Assembly: GCA_030525745.1 (NCBI GenBank)
Contig: JAUNED010000009.1
Coordinates: forward strand, 1 to 64,000
Reading direction: 5' to 3'
DNA length: 64,000 nucleotides
Source of the DNA: Lonepinella koalarum
Lineage (GTDB): Bacteria; Pseudomonadota; Gammaproteobacteria; Enterobacterales; Pasteurellaceae
Shown here in pieces: positions 10,267 through 20,483 of this stretch (its first letter is position 1; every line of letters begins with the position of its first letter). Below the pieces are notes generated by a model that did no database searches, was not told the origin of the DNA, and was given only the letters and a program-made list of their open reading frames with translations. A program made the translations under genes and the position numbers.

Positions 10267-10297
10267 AAAAGCGTTGGTTAATTCCAGCGCTTTTTTT
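10267..10297 (+). terminator. Rho-independent terminator
   Basis: A hairpin with arms AAAAGCGTTGG and CCAGCGCTTTT and a short loop, followed by a T run. It lies 16 bp past the lipoprotein stop. Confidence 0.85.
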
Positions 10298-10322
10298 GTA
10301 TAGTAGTTTAGATATTACTTCA

Positions 10323-11252
10323 TTAAAATAATTGGTAGAGTGCAATAATCAGTGGCATAGTGAATACACATAAAAGTGTAGTCACACCATAAATGGCACT
10401 GGCTTTTTGAGCGTCTTTATTAAAGACTAATGCCATTTGTGTCACCGTTGCCGCAGCCGGACTGATAGTGGCAAGGAAGCTGATCATCACAATAGTCCGC
10501 CCATTTTCGACCCAAGTTTCTATACCGCTCAGTTTGATAAGAGTAAGTAATAATATCGGGATAAAAATTAAGCGTAAAAATGTGACTAAATAAATTCGTT
10601 TGGAAGAAAATAATGTCCGCATTGGGATTGCGGCGATAAGCATTCCGGCAATTAGCATAGCGTTTGGGCCGATAAATGAGCCTACAGAGGATAATGTACC
10701 TTGTAACATTGGAGGGAGCTTGAGTTGAAAGGCAAATAGGGTTACACCAATAAAAATCGCTTGGATATTTACATTACTGATCACATTTTTCCAAGTTAAA
10801 TTTCCTTTTCCACAAAGTAAGATACGGCAATGTGTCCAAAATAGAAAAGTTTGTACCACAATAAAGCAGGTAGCGTAAATGACCCATTCTTTCCCGAATA
10901 AAGACATAACCAAGGGAACAATTAAATTGCCGGAATTAGAATAAATTGAGGCGGCTTGTTCCATTGGTTCAAGTTTGAAACAGCGTTTTAATAACCAACC
11001 TAAGAAAATTAATAGGATATGCAATACGACAGCCAATCCAAGTGAGAGCATTAATCCTTGGATAATTTGAGGCGTGTAGTTGATTTGGAATGCATTAATC
11101 ATGACTGCAGGGCTGATAATATACAGCCCAATGACGGAGAGAGGATAACTGTCTTTTGATTGGAGTAGCTTGCTTTTGACTAAGATATACCCCATTAAGA
11201 CAATAAGGGTTAATTCCGTAATTTTTGAGGCGAGCAGAAAGGCAATATCCAT
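10323..11252 (-). CDS. AEC-family permease (auxin efflux carrier fold)
   Basis: Integral membrane protein of 309 aa with about ten hydrophobic segments. SNSGNLIVPLVMSLFG at about residues 105-120 is the broken-helix Asn/Gly motif of the AEC family, and the second half has the paralogous ATISPAAATVTQMALVF. Members move organic acids such as malate or other small anions; the substrate cannot be read from sequence. It is transcribed away from the DUF441 gene, with about 100 bp between the starts. Confidence 0.85.
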   Translation of the reverse strand: MDIAFLLASKITELTLIVLMGYILVKSKLLQSKDSYPLSVIGLYIISPAVMINAFQINYTPQIIQGLMLSLGLAVVLHILLIFLGWLLKRCFKLEPMEQAASIYSNSGNLIVPLVMSLFGKEWVIYATCFIVVQTFLFWTHCRILLCGKGNLTWKNVISNVNIQAIFIGVTLFAFQLKLPPMLQGTLSSVGSFIGPNAMLIAGMLIAAIPMRTLFSSKRIYLVTFLRLIFIPILLLTLIKLSGIETWVENGRTIVMISFLATISPAAATVTQMALVFNKDAQKASAIYGVTTLLCVFTMPLIIALYQLF

Positions 11253-11353
11253 AGTTGTAATTTTCTGAGCTACAAAGATAGCCTTAGTCTAACGACTTTT
11301 CGGCAAAATTGAAATATAATAAATAAAATTTCGCTTTATCATTTGAGATCATT

Positions 11354-11806
11354 ATGTCATTACAATTTAACAGCATTGCTGTTTTTTTAGCTGCATTGAT
11401 TTTACTTGGTGTGTTAAGCCATAATCATTCGATCACCATTTCAGCCATTATTTTATTATTCATTCAACAAACATTCTTGTCACATTACTTACCTTGGGTG
11501 GAAAAATACGGTTTAACTGTGGGCATTATTATTTTAACCGTTGGTGTGCTTGCGCCTATTGTGTCGGGTAAAATTCAACTGCCGGCTTTTTCTGAATTAG
11601 TGCATTGGAAAGTGATTTTAGCTATGGTTATCGGCTTGTTAGTAGCTTGGCTTGGTGGACAGGGAATTGGGTTATTGGCTAATCAACCCATGTTGATCAC
11701 GGGTTTAATTATCGGAACAATTATCGGTGTGGCATTTTTAGGCGGTGTTCCGGTAGGGCCATTAATCGCGGCCGGTATTTTGTCCTTATTTTTAGGTAAA
11801 AGCTAA
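11354..11806 (+). CDS. DUF441 family (YeaL-like) inner membrane protein
   Basis: A 150-aa protein that is almost entirely hydrophobic, with about four to five membrane segments. The glycine-rich end [18 protein letters not shown] is the hallmark of the DUF441/YeaL family. No function is established. A Hin-type uptake signal follows just after the stop (11813), shared with the converging ABC-ATPase remnant. Confidence 0.85.
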   Translation: MSLQFNSIAVFLAALILLGVLSHNHSITISAIILLFIQQTFLSHYLPWVEKYGLTVGIIILTVGVLAPIVSGKIQLPAFSELVHWKVILAMVIGLLVAWLGGQGIGLLANQPMLITGLIIGTIIGVAFLGGVPVGPLIAAGILSLFLGKS

Positions 11807-11835
11807 ATAAAAGTGCGGTACTTTTTTTCATCGTT

Positions 11836-12234
11836 TTAGAGTTTGGGCGAAAGATAATATTGTTCTGTATAAGGGCAATGTCGGCAGCCCATTTTCATTT
11901 CATAAAGTTCATTCAATAGCGAGCTTTCAGCAACTCCTTGTGCAGATCTTTCTGCAAATTTCTCACCGTTTTTCAGCATTAAAATATGATCGGACTGGTT
12001 AATTGCCAGTGCAGGATCATGCAATATTGTAATAATGGTTAATCCCTGATTCTTTAATTGTTGCAATAAGGCAAAGAGTTGGTATTGGTGGTGAATATCC
12101 AAATGGTTGGTAGGTTCATCTAATAACAGCCATTTTCCTGACAGTTCAGAGGACGGTTTAGGCATCAGTTGAGTAAGCACTCGGGCAATATGGGCTCGAT
12201 GTTGTTCACCTCCGGAGATAATTTTGACCGCACT
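11836..12234 (-). pseudogene. 3' remnant of an iron/heme ABC transporter ATPase (HmuV/FecE-like)
   Basis: Only the C-terminal half of an ABC ATPase remains. Reading the minus strand from 12234 gives the signature helix ISGGEQHRAHIARVL, then WLLLDEPTNHLD (Walker B/D-loop) and ILHDPALA with the switch histidine. The Walker A half is missing. The frame is closed by TAA at 12235-12237, next to a Hin-type uptake signal (12229-12237) that sits at the break. A GTG at 12180 could start a 114-aa product, but it could not bind ATP properly. The divergent heme/hemoglobin receptor next door suggests this was the ATPase of a heme uptake operon whose permease and binding-protein genes are also gone. Confidence 0.85.
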
Positions 12235-12315
12235 TTATTTGCTAAAAACGTTTCAGCTTTACATTATACCACTAAATAGGTATTATTCATTTCCCTAACG
12301 AATGGAGGATATCTT

Positions 12316-14583
12316 ATGCGAAATATATCGTATTTTTCTAAAAGTCTACTCGCTGTCGCAATTTCAACGGCGATGACTCAACAGGTTTTGGCAAAAAGCA
12401 CAGAGCAACATAAACAACAACTTGAAACTATCGAAGTGGTGGAAAAACAAGAAAACCCGATAAAAGATCAGATGGTCACGAGCCATCAAGATTTGGTTCG
12501 CTATAGCACAGATATGGGCGTATCAGAAACTGGGCGTTTTGGTTCTCAAGGATTTAGCCTGCGAGGTGTAGAAGGCAACCAAGTGGCAATGACTATTGAC
12601 GGTGTTACTCAAGCTGCTTCCAATAATTATTCGACATTTAGCCGGTATAGTTATTACAATCGAGCCCGTATTCAAGCCGAAACCGATTTAATGGGGGCGG
12701 TAGACATTGAGAAAGGCTCAAGTACGACAGTAGGCAACGGTGCATTGGGAGGCGCAGTAAATTATCAAACAAAAACAGTGAATGATATTTTGCCGAAAGA
12801 TCGCCAATTAGGTGGTGTCATCAAATATACTTATAATGGGCGTAATCGTGAACATATTAAAACGTTTGGTATTGCCGGTGATAGTCAATATGTGGATGCT
12901 TTAGTGATGTATAGCCATCGGGCAGGTACAGAAACGCAAATTCCTTCGAAAGGCCCTGATATTATGGGGTATGGGCGTGGTATACCCAATCCCTATAAAA
13001 ATGATCAATACAGCTATTTAGCAAAATTGGGTATCAAATGGCATAACGAACACCGTGTAGAATGGAAAGCCTTAACACAACGGAGTCGAAATGACGGGCA
13101 AGAGTTGTCTTATTCACCGACAACGCTTCGCCATACACAGGATATTCAAAAATTAGCGAGTTATGGCGTATCTTATTTCTATACACCATCAAATCAGCTT
13201 ATCGATAATCTCAAATTTAGCTTATCTAAACAAAAAACTGAGATGTCAGGGCAAAATGATCAGGTGGCGGGCCCAAGATTTGAAAATGCAAAACGCACGT
13301 TTATTACGACAGCGTTAGACAGTACCTTAGGTGTGAGTTTAAAACCGCTTAATTGGGGTAATACACCACATTTATTGACAACACAATTGGGCTATGGAAA
13401 ATCAGATTTTCGTTTCGATAAGCAGATTTATAAAACCAATATGCCTTTAGTCGATAACAATATGCAACCACCGGCGGAAATGCAAAGTTGGTTTTTCCTC
13501 TTTGGTGATAATATCCGTCTAAATCACAATGTATCTGCGCATATTAATGTGCGTTATGAAAGAACAACATTCAGCTCTGAAGATCACAGATTATCCGATA
13601 AAACCTTTAACAATTGGGCCGGGGATATAGCGTTGGCTTATCAAGTCCTGCCAAGTTGGCAAGTTGCCTATAAAGTCAGTCGAGGATTTAGAACACCGAC
13701 AGCAATAGATCTGTTTTTTAACCGCTCGGTCACCGCAACGGATATTGGCTCACCATTACCATTTAACCAAACCTTTAAGGCAAATCCGGATCTTAAACCT
13801 GAAACCAGCTTAAGCCATGAACTCACGTTGAGCGGAAATGGAGAATTAGGTCGATTAAGCATGACGGCTTATCATACTCAATATAAAAATATGATCGATT
13901 TAGCCACCTTGGCATTATATAGTGCTCCTCTTTCTTCGCCACGACCTCCTTCAATCCCGCCAAGTGCTTGGGTAGCAAACTATGGCACCTATCAATTCCA
14001 AAATTTGAATAATGCTAAAATTACCGGCATTGATGTTAATGGAACATTAGATTTAAATGCAGCTTGGACTTTGATACCACAAGGCTTTGAACTAAACGCC
14101 GGTTTAGGTTATGCCAAAGGGAAACGGTCAGACGGTGCGGATTTACTCAGTGTCCAGCCTTTAAAAGCCTTATTCGGATTGGGTTATCGAGCGCCTAATA
14201 ATGATTGGGCGGTACATTTAAATGCCACCTATACTCAAGGCAAAAAAGCCAAGGATGCACAACATTATGCATTGATTGACAGACTAACACCAGTGCCGGC
14301 AAATGGGGCTTATTTGAGCCGTGAGAAGCATCTATCGACTTATCCTTACTTAAGTCAATCTGCCACTCTATTTGACTTGGTTGCCCATAAACATATTGGT
14401 GAAAGTGCGGTATTAAAAGCGGGTATTTATAACCTATTGAATAAAAAATATTGGAGTTGGGATAGCCTTCGCAGCATTTCAGATACTAATCCAACTGTCG
14501 CAAGCCGTGTCAGTGGTGAGGGATTAAACCGATTCCTTGCACCGGAACGCTATGTGATGATTTCCATGGAATTTAAATTTTAA
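12316..14583 (+). CDS. TonB-dependent heme/hemoglobin receptor
   Basis: Outer-membrane gated barrel of 755 aa. A signal peptide (ending near AMTQQVLA) is followed by LETIEVVEK, probably the TonB box region. The plug has FSLRGVEGNQVAMTIDGV and VDIEKGSSTTVGNGALGGAV. Barrel features include YKVSRGFRTPTAIDLFF and the FRAP-like/NPDLKPETS element (ANPDLKPETSLSHELTLSG), typical of heme and hemoglobin receptors. It ends in YVMISMEFKF with a terminal Phe. The ligand is inferred from the family and from the neighbouring HmuV-like remnant; siderophore or transferrin cannot be excluded. With the adjacent ABC ATPase broken, inner-membrane transport must come from elsewhere. Confidence 0.85.
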   Translation: MRNISYFSKSLLAVAISTAMTQQVLAKSTEQHKQQLETIEVVEKQENPIKDQMVTSHQDLVRYSTDMGVSETGRFGSQGFSLRGVEGNQVAMTIDGVTQAASNNYSTFSRYSYYNRARIQAETDLMGAVDIEKGSSTTVGNGALGGAVNYQTKTVNDILPKDRQLGGVIKYTYNGRNREHIKTFGIAGDSQYVDALVMYSHRAGTETQIPSKGPDIMGYGRGIPNPYKNDQYSYLAKLGIKWHNEHRVEWKALTQRSRNDGQELSYSPTTLRHTQDIQKLASYGVSYFYTPSNQLIDNLKFSLSKQKTEMSGQNDQVAGPRFENAKRTFITTALDSTLGVSLKPLNWGNTPHLLTTQLGYGKSDFRFDKQIYKTNMPLVDNNMQPPAEMQSWFFLFGDNIRLNHNVSAHINVRYERTTFSSEDHRLSDKTFNNWAGDIALAYQVLPSWQVAYKVSRGFRTPTAIDLFFNRSVTATDIGSPLPFNQTFKANPDLKPETSLSHELTLSGNGELGRLSMTAYHTQYKNMIDLATLALYSAPLSSPRPPSIPPSAWVANYGTYQFQNLNNAKITGIDVNGTLDLNAAWTLIPQGFELNAGLGYAKGKRSDGADLLSVQPLKALFGLGYRAPNNDWAVHLNATYTQGKKAKDAQHYALIDRLTPVPANGAYLSREKHLSTYPYLSQSATLFDLVAHKHIGESAVLKAGIYNLLNKKYWSWDSLRSISDTNPTVASRVSGEGLNRFLAPERYVMISMEFKF

Positions 14584-14605
14584 GTTTGAAATGGTTTCTC
14601 TTTTT

Positions 14606-14636
14606 CATGGTGGGCATATTACCCACCATTTTTTTA
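14606..14636 (+). terminator. Rho-independent terminator of the TonB receptor gene
   Basis: A GC-rich hairpin with arms ATGGTGGG and CCCACCAT and a short loop, then seven T's. It lies 23 bp after the receptor stop. Confidence 0.9.
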
Positions 14637-14695
14637 TCCATTTTCCTTTCAACTTGGTATAATTCTGATATTTAATTTATATCCAACTTGCTTGA

Positions 14696-17600
14696 ATGAA
14701 AAAACAGACTCACCCCAATTCTTTTAACCCATTACAGCAACATTTGATGGCACAGCTGACGGAATTGATGATTATAGATTATCGTCGTTTATTCTTTCGG
14801 ATTAAAGGTTTAGGTAAAATCGCCAACAAAGAAAGTCAACAAACTGTTGCCGCTGAAATTCAGCGAGAAATTCAACAGGCTCAACAGAGGCTAATTGCAC
14901 GCAAAAGAGCGGTCAAAAATCCTATTGAATTTGCAGATAATTTACCGGTAAGCCAACATCAAGCCCATATTCAAACATTGATTGCAGATAATCAAGTTGT
15001 CGTCATTGCCGGTGAAACGGGTTCAGGAAAAACCACTCAACTACCGAAAATGTGTTTGGCGCTTGGATTGGGAGAAAAAGGCGTAATCGGACATACTCAG
15101 CCACGCCGGATTGCCGCTCGTTCTGTTGCAAGCCGAATTGCGGAAGAGTTGAAAACCGAACTTGGCGGCTTAGTGGGCTACAAAGTTCGTTTTAATGATC
15201 AGGTAAGTGAACAAACCCAAATTAAATTAATGACAGACGGGATTTTATTGGCAGAAATTCAATCGGATCCTTATCTTAATCAATATACCTGTTTAATTAT
15301 TGATGAAGCTCACGAACGTAGTCTCAATAATGATTTTATCCTAGGTTATTTAAAACAGTTATTGCCTCGTCGTCCTGATTTAAAGTTAATTATTACCTCG
15401 GCAACTATTGATGTAGAGCGTTTTTCCAAGCATTTTAATCATGCGCCTATTGTGGAAGTTTCCGGACGTACTTTCCCTGTAGAAGTGCGTTATCGACCTA
15501 TTGTGGAAACGGAAGATCAAGATCAGTTACAAGGCATTTTAAATGCGGTTGATGAATTACAAGCTGAAAGGCGAGGGGATATTTTAATTTTCCTCAATGG
15601 CGAACGTGAAATTCGTGATACAGCTGAGGCTTTACAGAAACAGAATTTAAAACACACAGAAATCTTACCGCTCTTTGCCCGACTTTCAGCTCAAGAACAG
15701 AATAAAATTTTTCACCCAAGCGGTTTAAATCGTATTGTATTGGCAACTAACGTTGCAGAAACCTCTTTAACCGTGCCGGGAATTAAATATGTTATCGATC
15801 CCGGTACAGCACGGATTTCCCGTTATAGTTATCGTACTAAAGTGCAGCGTTTACCTATTGAGCCTATTTCACAGGCTTCGGCCAATCAGCGAAAAGGGCG
15901 TTGTGGGCGTGTTAGTGAAGGGATTTGCATTCGTTTGTATTCAGAAGAGGATTTTAATCATCGCCCTCAATTTACCGATCCGGAAATTTTACGCACAAAT
16001 TTAGCATCGGTCATTTTACAAATGACGGCTTTAGGTTTGGATGATATTGCTTCTTTCCCGTTCATTGATGCGCCAGATAAACGCCATATTCAAGACGGTA
16101 TTAAATTGTTGGAAGAATTACAGGCTTTTGAACTGAAAAAAACAAAAGAGGGAGAAAAACGGATATTAACCGCGCAGGGAAAACGTCTTGCCCAACTTCC
16201 GGTTGATCCTCGTTTAGCGAAAATGTTACTCAGTGCCGTTGAGTTGTCAGCGGTACATGAAGTAATGATTATTGTGGCCGCTTTGTCGATTCAGGATCCT
16301 CGGGAACGCCCACAGGAAAAACAACAGGCGGCTGATGAAAAACATCGTCGCTTTGCTGATAAAAAATCTGATTTTCTCGCTTTTATTAATTTATGGCATT
16401 ATTTACAAGAACAGCAAAAAGCCTTGAGCAACAATCAATTTCGTCGTTTATGCCAAAAAGAATTTTTGAATTATTTACGCATTAGAGAATGGCAAGATAT
16501 TTATCATCAGATCCGCTTGGCGGTGCGTGAAATGGGGCTGCCTATTAATTCCGAGCCTGCGGAATATCCACAAATTCATACCGCACTGTTATCCGGATTA
16601 CTTTCCCATATTGGTTTGAAAGAAACGGAAAAACAGCAATATTTAGGCGCAAGAAATACCCATTTTGCGATTTTTCCGAATTCTTCTTTATTTAAAAAAC
16701 AACCTAAATGGGTCATGGCAGCAGAGTTAGTGGAAACTTCAAAACTTTGGGGGCGCATGGTGGCTGAAATTGAGCCGGAATGGATTGAGCCACAGGCTAA
16801 GCATTTGATAAAAAGCAGTTATTCCGAGCCACGTTGGTCAAAATCACGTGGACAAGTCATCGCTGATGAAAAAGTGACCTTATATGGCGTACCTATTGTT
16901 ACGGCTCGTCAAACCAATTTTGCGAAAATTGATCCCCAAACCTGTCGTGAGATTTTTATTCGTTCCGCCTTAGTGGAAGGCAATTGGCATACAAAACATA
17001 AATTTTTCTTTGAAAACCAAAAACTTATTCAAGAAGTGGAAGAGCTGGAGCATAAATCCCGTCGTCGAGATATTTTAGTTGATGATCAGATGCTATTTGC
17101 GTTTTATGATGCTCGAATTGGTGCAGATGTGGTTTCTCAAGCACATTTTGATCATTGGTGGAAAAAGACTTCTCAACAGGAGCCTGATTTACTCCATTTT
17201 GAAAAAGCCTTTTTAATAAAGGATGAAGCACAAAAAATCAGCCAATTGGATTTTCCGAATTTTTGGCATCAGGGCAATATGAAGCTAAAACTCAGCTATC
17301 AATTTGAACCCGGCACAGAAGCTGATGGTGTCACAGTACATATTCCGTTACCCTTACTGAATCAAATTGACATGCAAGGATTTGATTGGCAAATTCCGGG
17401 GCTTCGTCATGAATTAATTGTGGCATTGATTAAATCCTTACCAAAATCCTTACGCCGCCATTTTGTACCTGCCCCCAATTATGCAGAAGCATTCTTAGGA
17501 CGAGTGACGGAATTAAATAAGCCTTTGTTAGACTGTCTTAGTCATGAATTACGCAAAATGACCGGTGTGAATGTCGAAACCGCTGAATGGAATCTTGAAC

Positions 17601-18607
17601 AAATTCCACCGCACTTAAAAATGACATTCAGAGTGATTGACGAAAAAGGTAAAAAAATAGCAGAAAGTATGGATTTGGACGAACTGAAATTTCGTTTGAA
17701 AGATCAAATTCAAGCCAGTATTTCTGCGGTTGCAGATGAAGGTATTGAGCAAAGTGGCATTCACATTTGGAATTTTGATCAGCTTCCTCAGTATTATGAA
17801 CAGAAAAAACAAGGATTTACAGTCAAAGCCTATCCTGCGATTACAGATGAAAAAGATGCCGTGGGAATCAAATTATTTGAAACCGAATACGAACAATCCG
17901 TAGCTATGCAACAAGGCTTACGTCGCTTGATTTTGCTCAATGTGCCTTCGCCGATCAAATATTTGCATGAAAAATTGCCGAATAAATCAAAACTTGGATT
18001 GTATTTTACGCCATTTGGGAAGGTATTGGATTTAATTGATGATTGTATTGCCTGCGGTGTGGATAAACTCATTGCAGATTTTGGTGGTTTTGTTTGGAAT
18101 GAGCAAGATTTTGACAAATTACGGGATTATGTCAGAGAGCATCTTAATGAAATCACAGTAGATATTGCCCAAAAAGTGGAAACACTCTTAACGTTGACAT
18201 TTGAAATTAATAAACGCTTAAAAGGAAAAATGGATTTTACCATGGCATTTGCATTGTCAGATATCAAAAAACAGCTGGCAAACCTGATTTTTAGTGGCTT
18301 TGTGCAAAAAACGGGCTATGCCAAATTAGCAGATTTACAGCGTTATTTATTGGCTATTGATAAGCGAATTGATAAGTTGGCTCAAGATCCAAACCGAGAT
18401 CGGGCAGCGATGTTGCGTATCGAACAAGTAGAAAATGCCTATAATCAATTATTGGCAAAACTCCCTAAATCCAAACCGCACTCTGCAGAGGTTTTAGAAA
18501 TCCGTGATATGTTGGAAGAACTGCGTGTGAGTTTATTTGCTCAACAATTGGGAACAAAATACCCGATTTCCGATAAGCGGATTTTGAATGTGATTGCAGC
18601 GCAATAG
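14696..18607 (+). CDS. hrpA: ATP-dependent RNA helicase HrpA
   Basis: DEAH-box RNA helicase of 1303 aa, the usual size of bacterial HrpA. GETGSGKT at 106-113 is motif I, TQPRRIAARSVA motif Ia, DEAH at 203-206 motif II, TSATID motif III and QRKGRCGRVSEG motif VI. The long C-terminal half carries the HrpA-specific domains. HrpA acts on stalled or colliding ribosomes and on mRNA processing. It is a single-gene unit starting 60 bp after the receptor terminator. Confidence 0.96.
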   Translation: MKKQTHPNSFNPLQQHLMAQLTELMIIDYRRLFFRIKGLGKIANKESQQTVAAEIQREIQQAQQRLIARKRAVKNPIEFADNLPVSQHQAHIQTLIADNQVVVIAGETGSGKTTQLPKMCLALGLGEKGVIGHTQPRRIAARSVASRIAEELKTELGGLVGYKVRFNDQVSEQTQIKLMTDGILLAEIQSDPYLNQYTCLIIDEAHERSLNNDFILGYLKQLLPRRPDLKLIITSATIDVERFSKHFNHAPIVEVSGRTFPVEVRYRPIVETEDQDQLQGILNAVDELQAERRGDILIFLNGEREIRDTAEALQKQNLKHTEILPLFARLSAQEQNKIFHPSGLNRIVLATNVAETSLTVPGIKYVIDPGTARISRYSYRTKVQRLPIEPISQASANQRKGRCGRVSEGICIRLYSEEDFNHRPQFTDPEILRTNLASVILQMTALGLDDIASFPFIDAPDKRHIQDGIKLLEELQAFELKKTKEGEKRILTAQGKRLAQLPVDPRLAKMLLSAVELSAVHEVMIIVAALSIQDPRERPQEKQQAADEKHRRFADKKSDFLAFINLWHYLQEQQKALSNNQFRRLCQKEFLNYLRIREWQDIYHQIRLAVREMGLPINSEPAEYPQIHTALLSGLLSHIGLKETEKQQYLGARNTHFAIFPNSSLFKKQPKWVMAAELVETSKLWGRMVAEIEPEWIEPQAKHLIKSSYSEPRWSKSRGQVIADEKVTLYGVPIVTARQTNFAKIDPQTCREIFIRSALVEGNWHTKHKFFFENQKLIQEVEELEHKSRRRDILVDDQMLFAFYDARIGADVVSQAHFDHWWKKTSQQEPDLLHFEKAFLIKDEAQKISQLDFPNFWHQGNMKLKLSYQFEPGTEADGVTVHIPLPLLNQIDMQGFDWQIPGLRHELIVALIKSLPKSLRRHFVPAPNYAEAFLGRVTELNKPLLDCLSHELRKMTGVNVETAEWNLEQIPPHLKMTFRVIDEKGKKIAESMDLDELKFRLKDQIQASISAVADEGIEQSGIHIWNFDQLPQYYEQKKQGFTVKAYPAITDEKDAVGIKLFETEYEQSVAMQQGLRRLILLNVPSPIKYLHEKLPNKSKLGLYFTPFGKVLDLIDDCIACGVDKLIADFGGFVWNEQDFDKLRDYVREHLNEITVDIAQKVETLLTLTFEINKRLKGKMDFTMAFALSDIKKQLANLIFSGFVQKTGYAKLADLQRYLLAIDKRIDKLAQDPNRDRAAMLRIEQVENAYNQLLAKLPKSKPHSAEVLEIRDMLEELRVSLFAQQLGTKYPISDKRILNVIAAQ

Positions 18608-18674
18608 AAATCACAGAGAAAGAAAAATGCTTATAGGTAGCTATATAGCACTTTACAGAACCTGTTAAACAGGC

Positions 18675-18717
18675 ACCGCACTTTGCCAGATAGTACCGGA
18701 GTAACGCAAAGTGCGGT
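18675..18717. terminator. Paired uptake signals forming a bidirectional hairpin
   Basis: ACCGCACTTTGC and its exact inverse GCAAAGTGCGGT, 19 bp apart, lie between convergent hrpA and ribA. The two Hin-type uptake signals form the stem. No long T run is present, so termination strength is uncertain. Confidence 0.65.
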
Positions 18718-18722
18718 CGATT

Positions 18723-19382
18723 TTAAGAAGATTTGTGAGGAATTTCAGATTGGCAATGAGGGCAATCTAGGAACTGTTTTTCATTGTTATGAATAATATA
18801 ATGCCCCATTTTAGCTGCTTTGGTGCTGAGATAATCAGTGTTATAGCGATTTTCACCAACATTCAAAGGCACACGTTCAACCACATTGATACCGGCTTTA
18901 CGCATAGTCTCGATCTTTTCGGGATTATTGGTGAGTAATCGCACGGAGTTTACACCAAGCAGCTCAAAAATATCTGCACAAACAGAAAAATTACGCTCAT
19001 CAGCAGCAAACCCTAAAGCCAAGTTGGCTTCAATCGTATCCATACCTTGATCTTGCAAGGCATAAGCACGAATCTTATTAATGATCCCAATGCCACGGCC
19101 TTCTTCTCGGTGATAAATTAACACACCACAGCCTTCCTCACTGATTTGGCGTAGTGCTGTAGCCAACTGAAAGCCACAATCGCATTTTAAACTATGGAGC
19201 GCATCGCCGGTCAAGCATTCAGAGTGGATACGCGCCAAAACAGGCTCATTGCTCTGTTTCACATCCCCCATCACTAATGCCACATGTTCTTTTTTTGTTT
19301 CAGGGAATTCAAATCCGACTAAACGGAAAATACCGTATTCCGTTGGTAAATTTGCTTCAGCCACTAATTGTATTTTTGACAT
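18723..19382 (-). CDS. ribA: GTP cyclohydrolase II
   Basis: First committed step of riboflavin synthesis: GTP is opened to a diaminopyrimidine with release of formate and pyrophosphate. The zinc ligands are in [15 protein letters not shown] (Cys-X10-Cys-X-Cys), preceded by [24 protein letters not shown] is the GTP-binding and catalytic segment, and [12 protein letters not shown] is also conserved. 219 aa, a stand-alone RibA without a fused RibB domain. No FMN riboswitch is visible upstream. Confidence 0.96.
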   Translation of the reverse strand: MSKIQLVAEANLPTEYGIFRLVGFEFPETKKEHVALVMGDVKQSNEPVLARIHSECLTGDALHSLKCDCGFQLATALRQISEEGCGVLIYHREEGRGIGIINKIRAYALQDQGMDTIEANLALGFAADERNFSVCADIFELLGVNSVRLLTNNPEKIETMRKAGINVVERVPLNVGENRYNTDYLSTKAAKMGHYIIHNNEKQFLDCPHCQSEIPHKSS

Positions 19383-19704
19383 AAATCTATTTTCCTTGAT
19401 GACGATTTTGTTGATACTTTAAATAAGTTGATTATGACACAGTTTTAAAAAGATACGAAAGACATTGCGAATAGATTTTTATGATAGGTTTTGACAATAG
19501 ATTATTAGTAAAGCCAATGGATTTACAAAAAATTAAGATAATTTAAATTGTAAAATATCATTTCCTAACTATTTAGAGCACGAATTTTCGCTTATATGCT
19601 TCTTTTCGGCTTGAGTAATTATTTCTAATTTTATTGTGAATAAAAGGTGTTTCTGATTAGGGCAAATGTTAGAATATTGACATTTCATTTTGGAAGGAAA
19701 AATT
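19383..19704. other. AT-rich divergent intergenic region
   Basis: About 320 bp between ribA and the PAP2 phosphatase gene, transcribed away from each other. It is very AT-rich and must hold both promoters. I see no open gene, uptake signal, strong repeat or recognisable riboswitch in it. The last bases carry the GGAAGGA ribosome-binding site of the phosphatase gene. Confidence 0.6.
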
Positions 19705-20424
19705 ATGTTTATACGACTTTCTTTTTATATGTTACTCCTTTGTGTTGTTCCTTTGGGAACATGGTTGTTGGGTTGGCAGTGGCAAAATGACACACATTTA
19801 ACCAATTTTGATTATTTTCTTTATTTGCTGACAGAAACGGGTAGTGTGCCTTATGCGCTTATCACTTGTGGTGTATTTGCCTTGTTGTTTTATCCAATTA
19901 TTGGTAATCGTCGCCATTGGATTATTGCCGTTGGCATAATGGCATTATCTATGTTGATTACTCAAGGGTTGAAAACAGGTTTGAAAACAGTTTTTGCAGA
20001 GCCTCGTCCATTTATTCAGGATATTGCACAAAAAAGTGGCGTATCTACGGATTATTTCTATGATCAAAGCCGCAAAGAACGTGGTGTGATTGTGAGTCAA
20101 TTTTATGAGGGTAAAACTAACACTCCAAGTTGGTTGATTGAGCATCGTGAGAGTGAAACCGGTTATTCTTTCCCCTCCGGGCATACTATTTTTGCGGCGG
20201 CTTGGTTATTTTTAACTGTTGGGTTTACCCGTTTATTTAATCATCGTAGCTTAAAAGCTCATTTTTTACTGGGTGGGATGACAATTTGGGCTGTTTTAAT
20301 GTTAGTTAGTCGTTTGCGGTTGGGAATGCATTATCCTATAGATTTATTGATTAGCACCTTGATTGCTTGGTTGATACATTGTAGCTTGTTCTTTGTGATT
20401 GAGAAGAAAGAGATGTTTAAATAA
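19705..20424 (+). CDS. pgpB: PAP2-family phosphatase (phosphatidylglycerophosphatase B type)
   Basis: Membrane phosphatase of 239 aa, probably acting on phosphatidylglycerophosphate and undecaprenyl pyrophosphate. The three PAP2 motifs are present: KTVFAEPRP (K-X6-RP), YSFPSGHT (SGH) and SRLRLGMHYPIDL (SR-X5-H-X3-D). There are about six membrane segments. The ATG at 19705 follows GGAAGGA at a good distance; a TTG at 19690 overlaps that site and is unlikely. Confidence 0.88.
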   Translation: MFIRLSFYMLLLCVVPLGTWLLGWQWQNDTHLTNFDYFLYLLTETGSVPYALITCGVFALLFYPIIGNRRHWIIAVGIMALSMLITQGLKTGLKTVFAEPRPFIQDIAQKSGVSTDYFYDQSRKERGVIVSQFYEGKTNTPSWLIEHRESETGYSFPSGHTIFAAAWLFLTVGFTRLFNHRSLKAHFLLGGMTIWAVLMLVSRLRLGMHYPIDLLISTLIAWLIHCSLFFVIEKKEMFK

Positions 20425-20425
20425 G

Positions 20426-20468
20426 AAAAGTGCGGTTGAAATTTGATTAATTTTTCAACCGCACTTTT
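20426..20468. terminator. Uptake-signal hairpin between convergent genes
   Basis: AAAAGTGCGGTTGAAA and TTTTCAACCGCACTTTT form a long near-perfect stem flanked by A and T runs. It works in both directions for the phosphatase gene and ilvH. Confidence 0.9.
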
Positions 20469-20483
20469 ACATTTTATGTTAGT

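Noticed and set aside
12262..12300. Possible Fur box before the heme receptor
   Set aside because: The best 19-bp alignment to the Fur consensus matches only about half the bases; not enough to claim.
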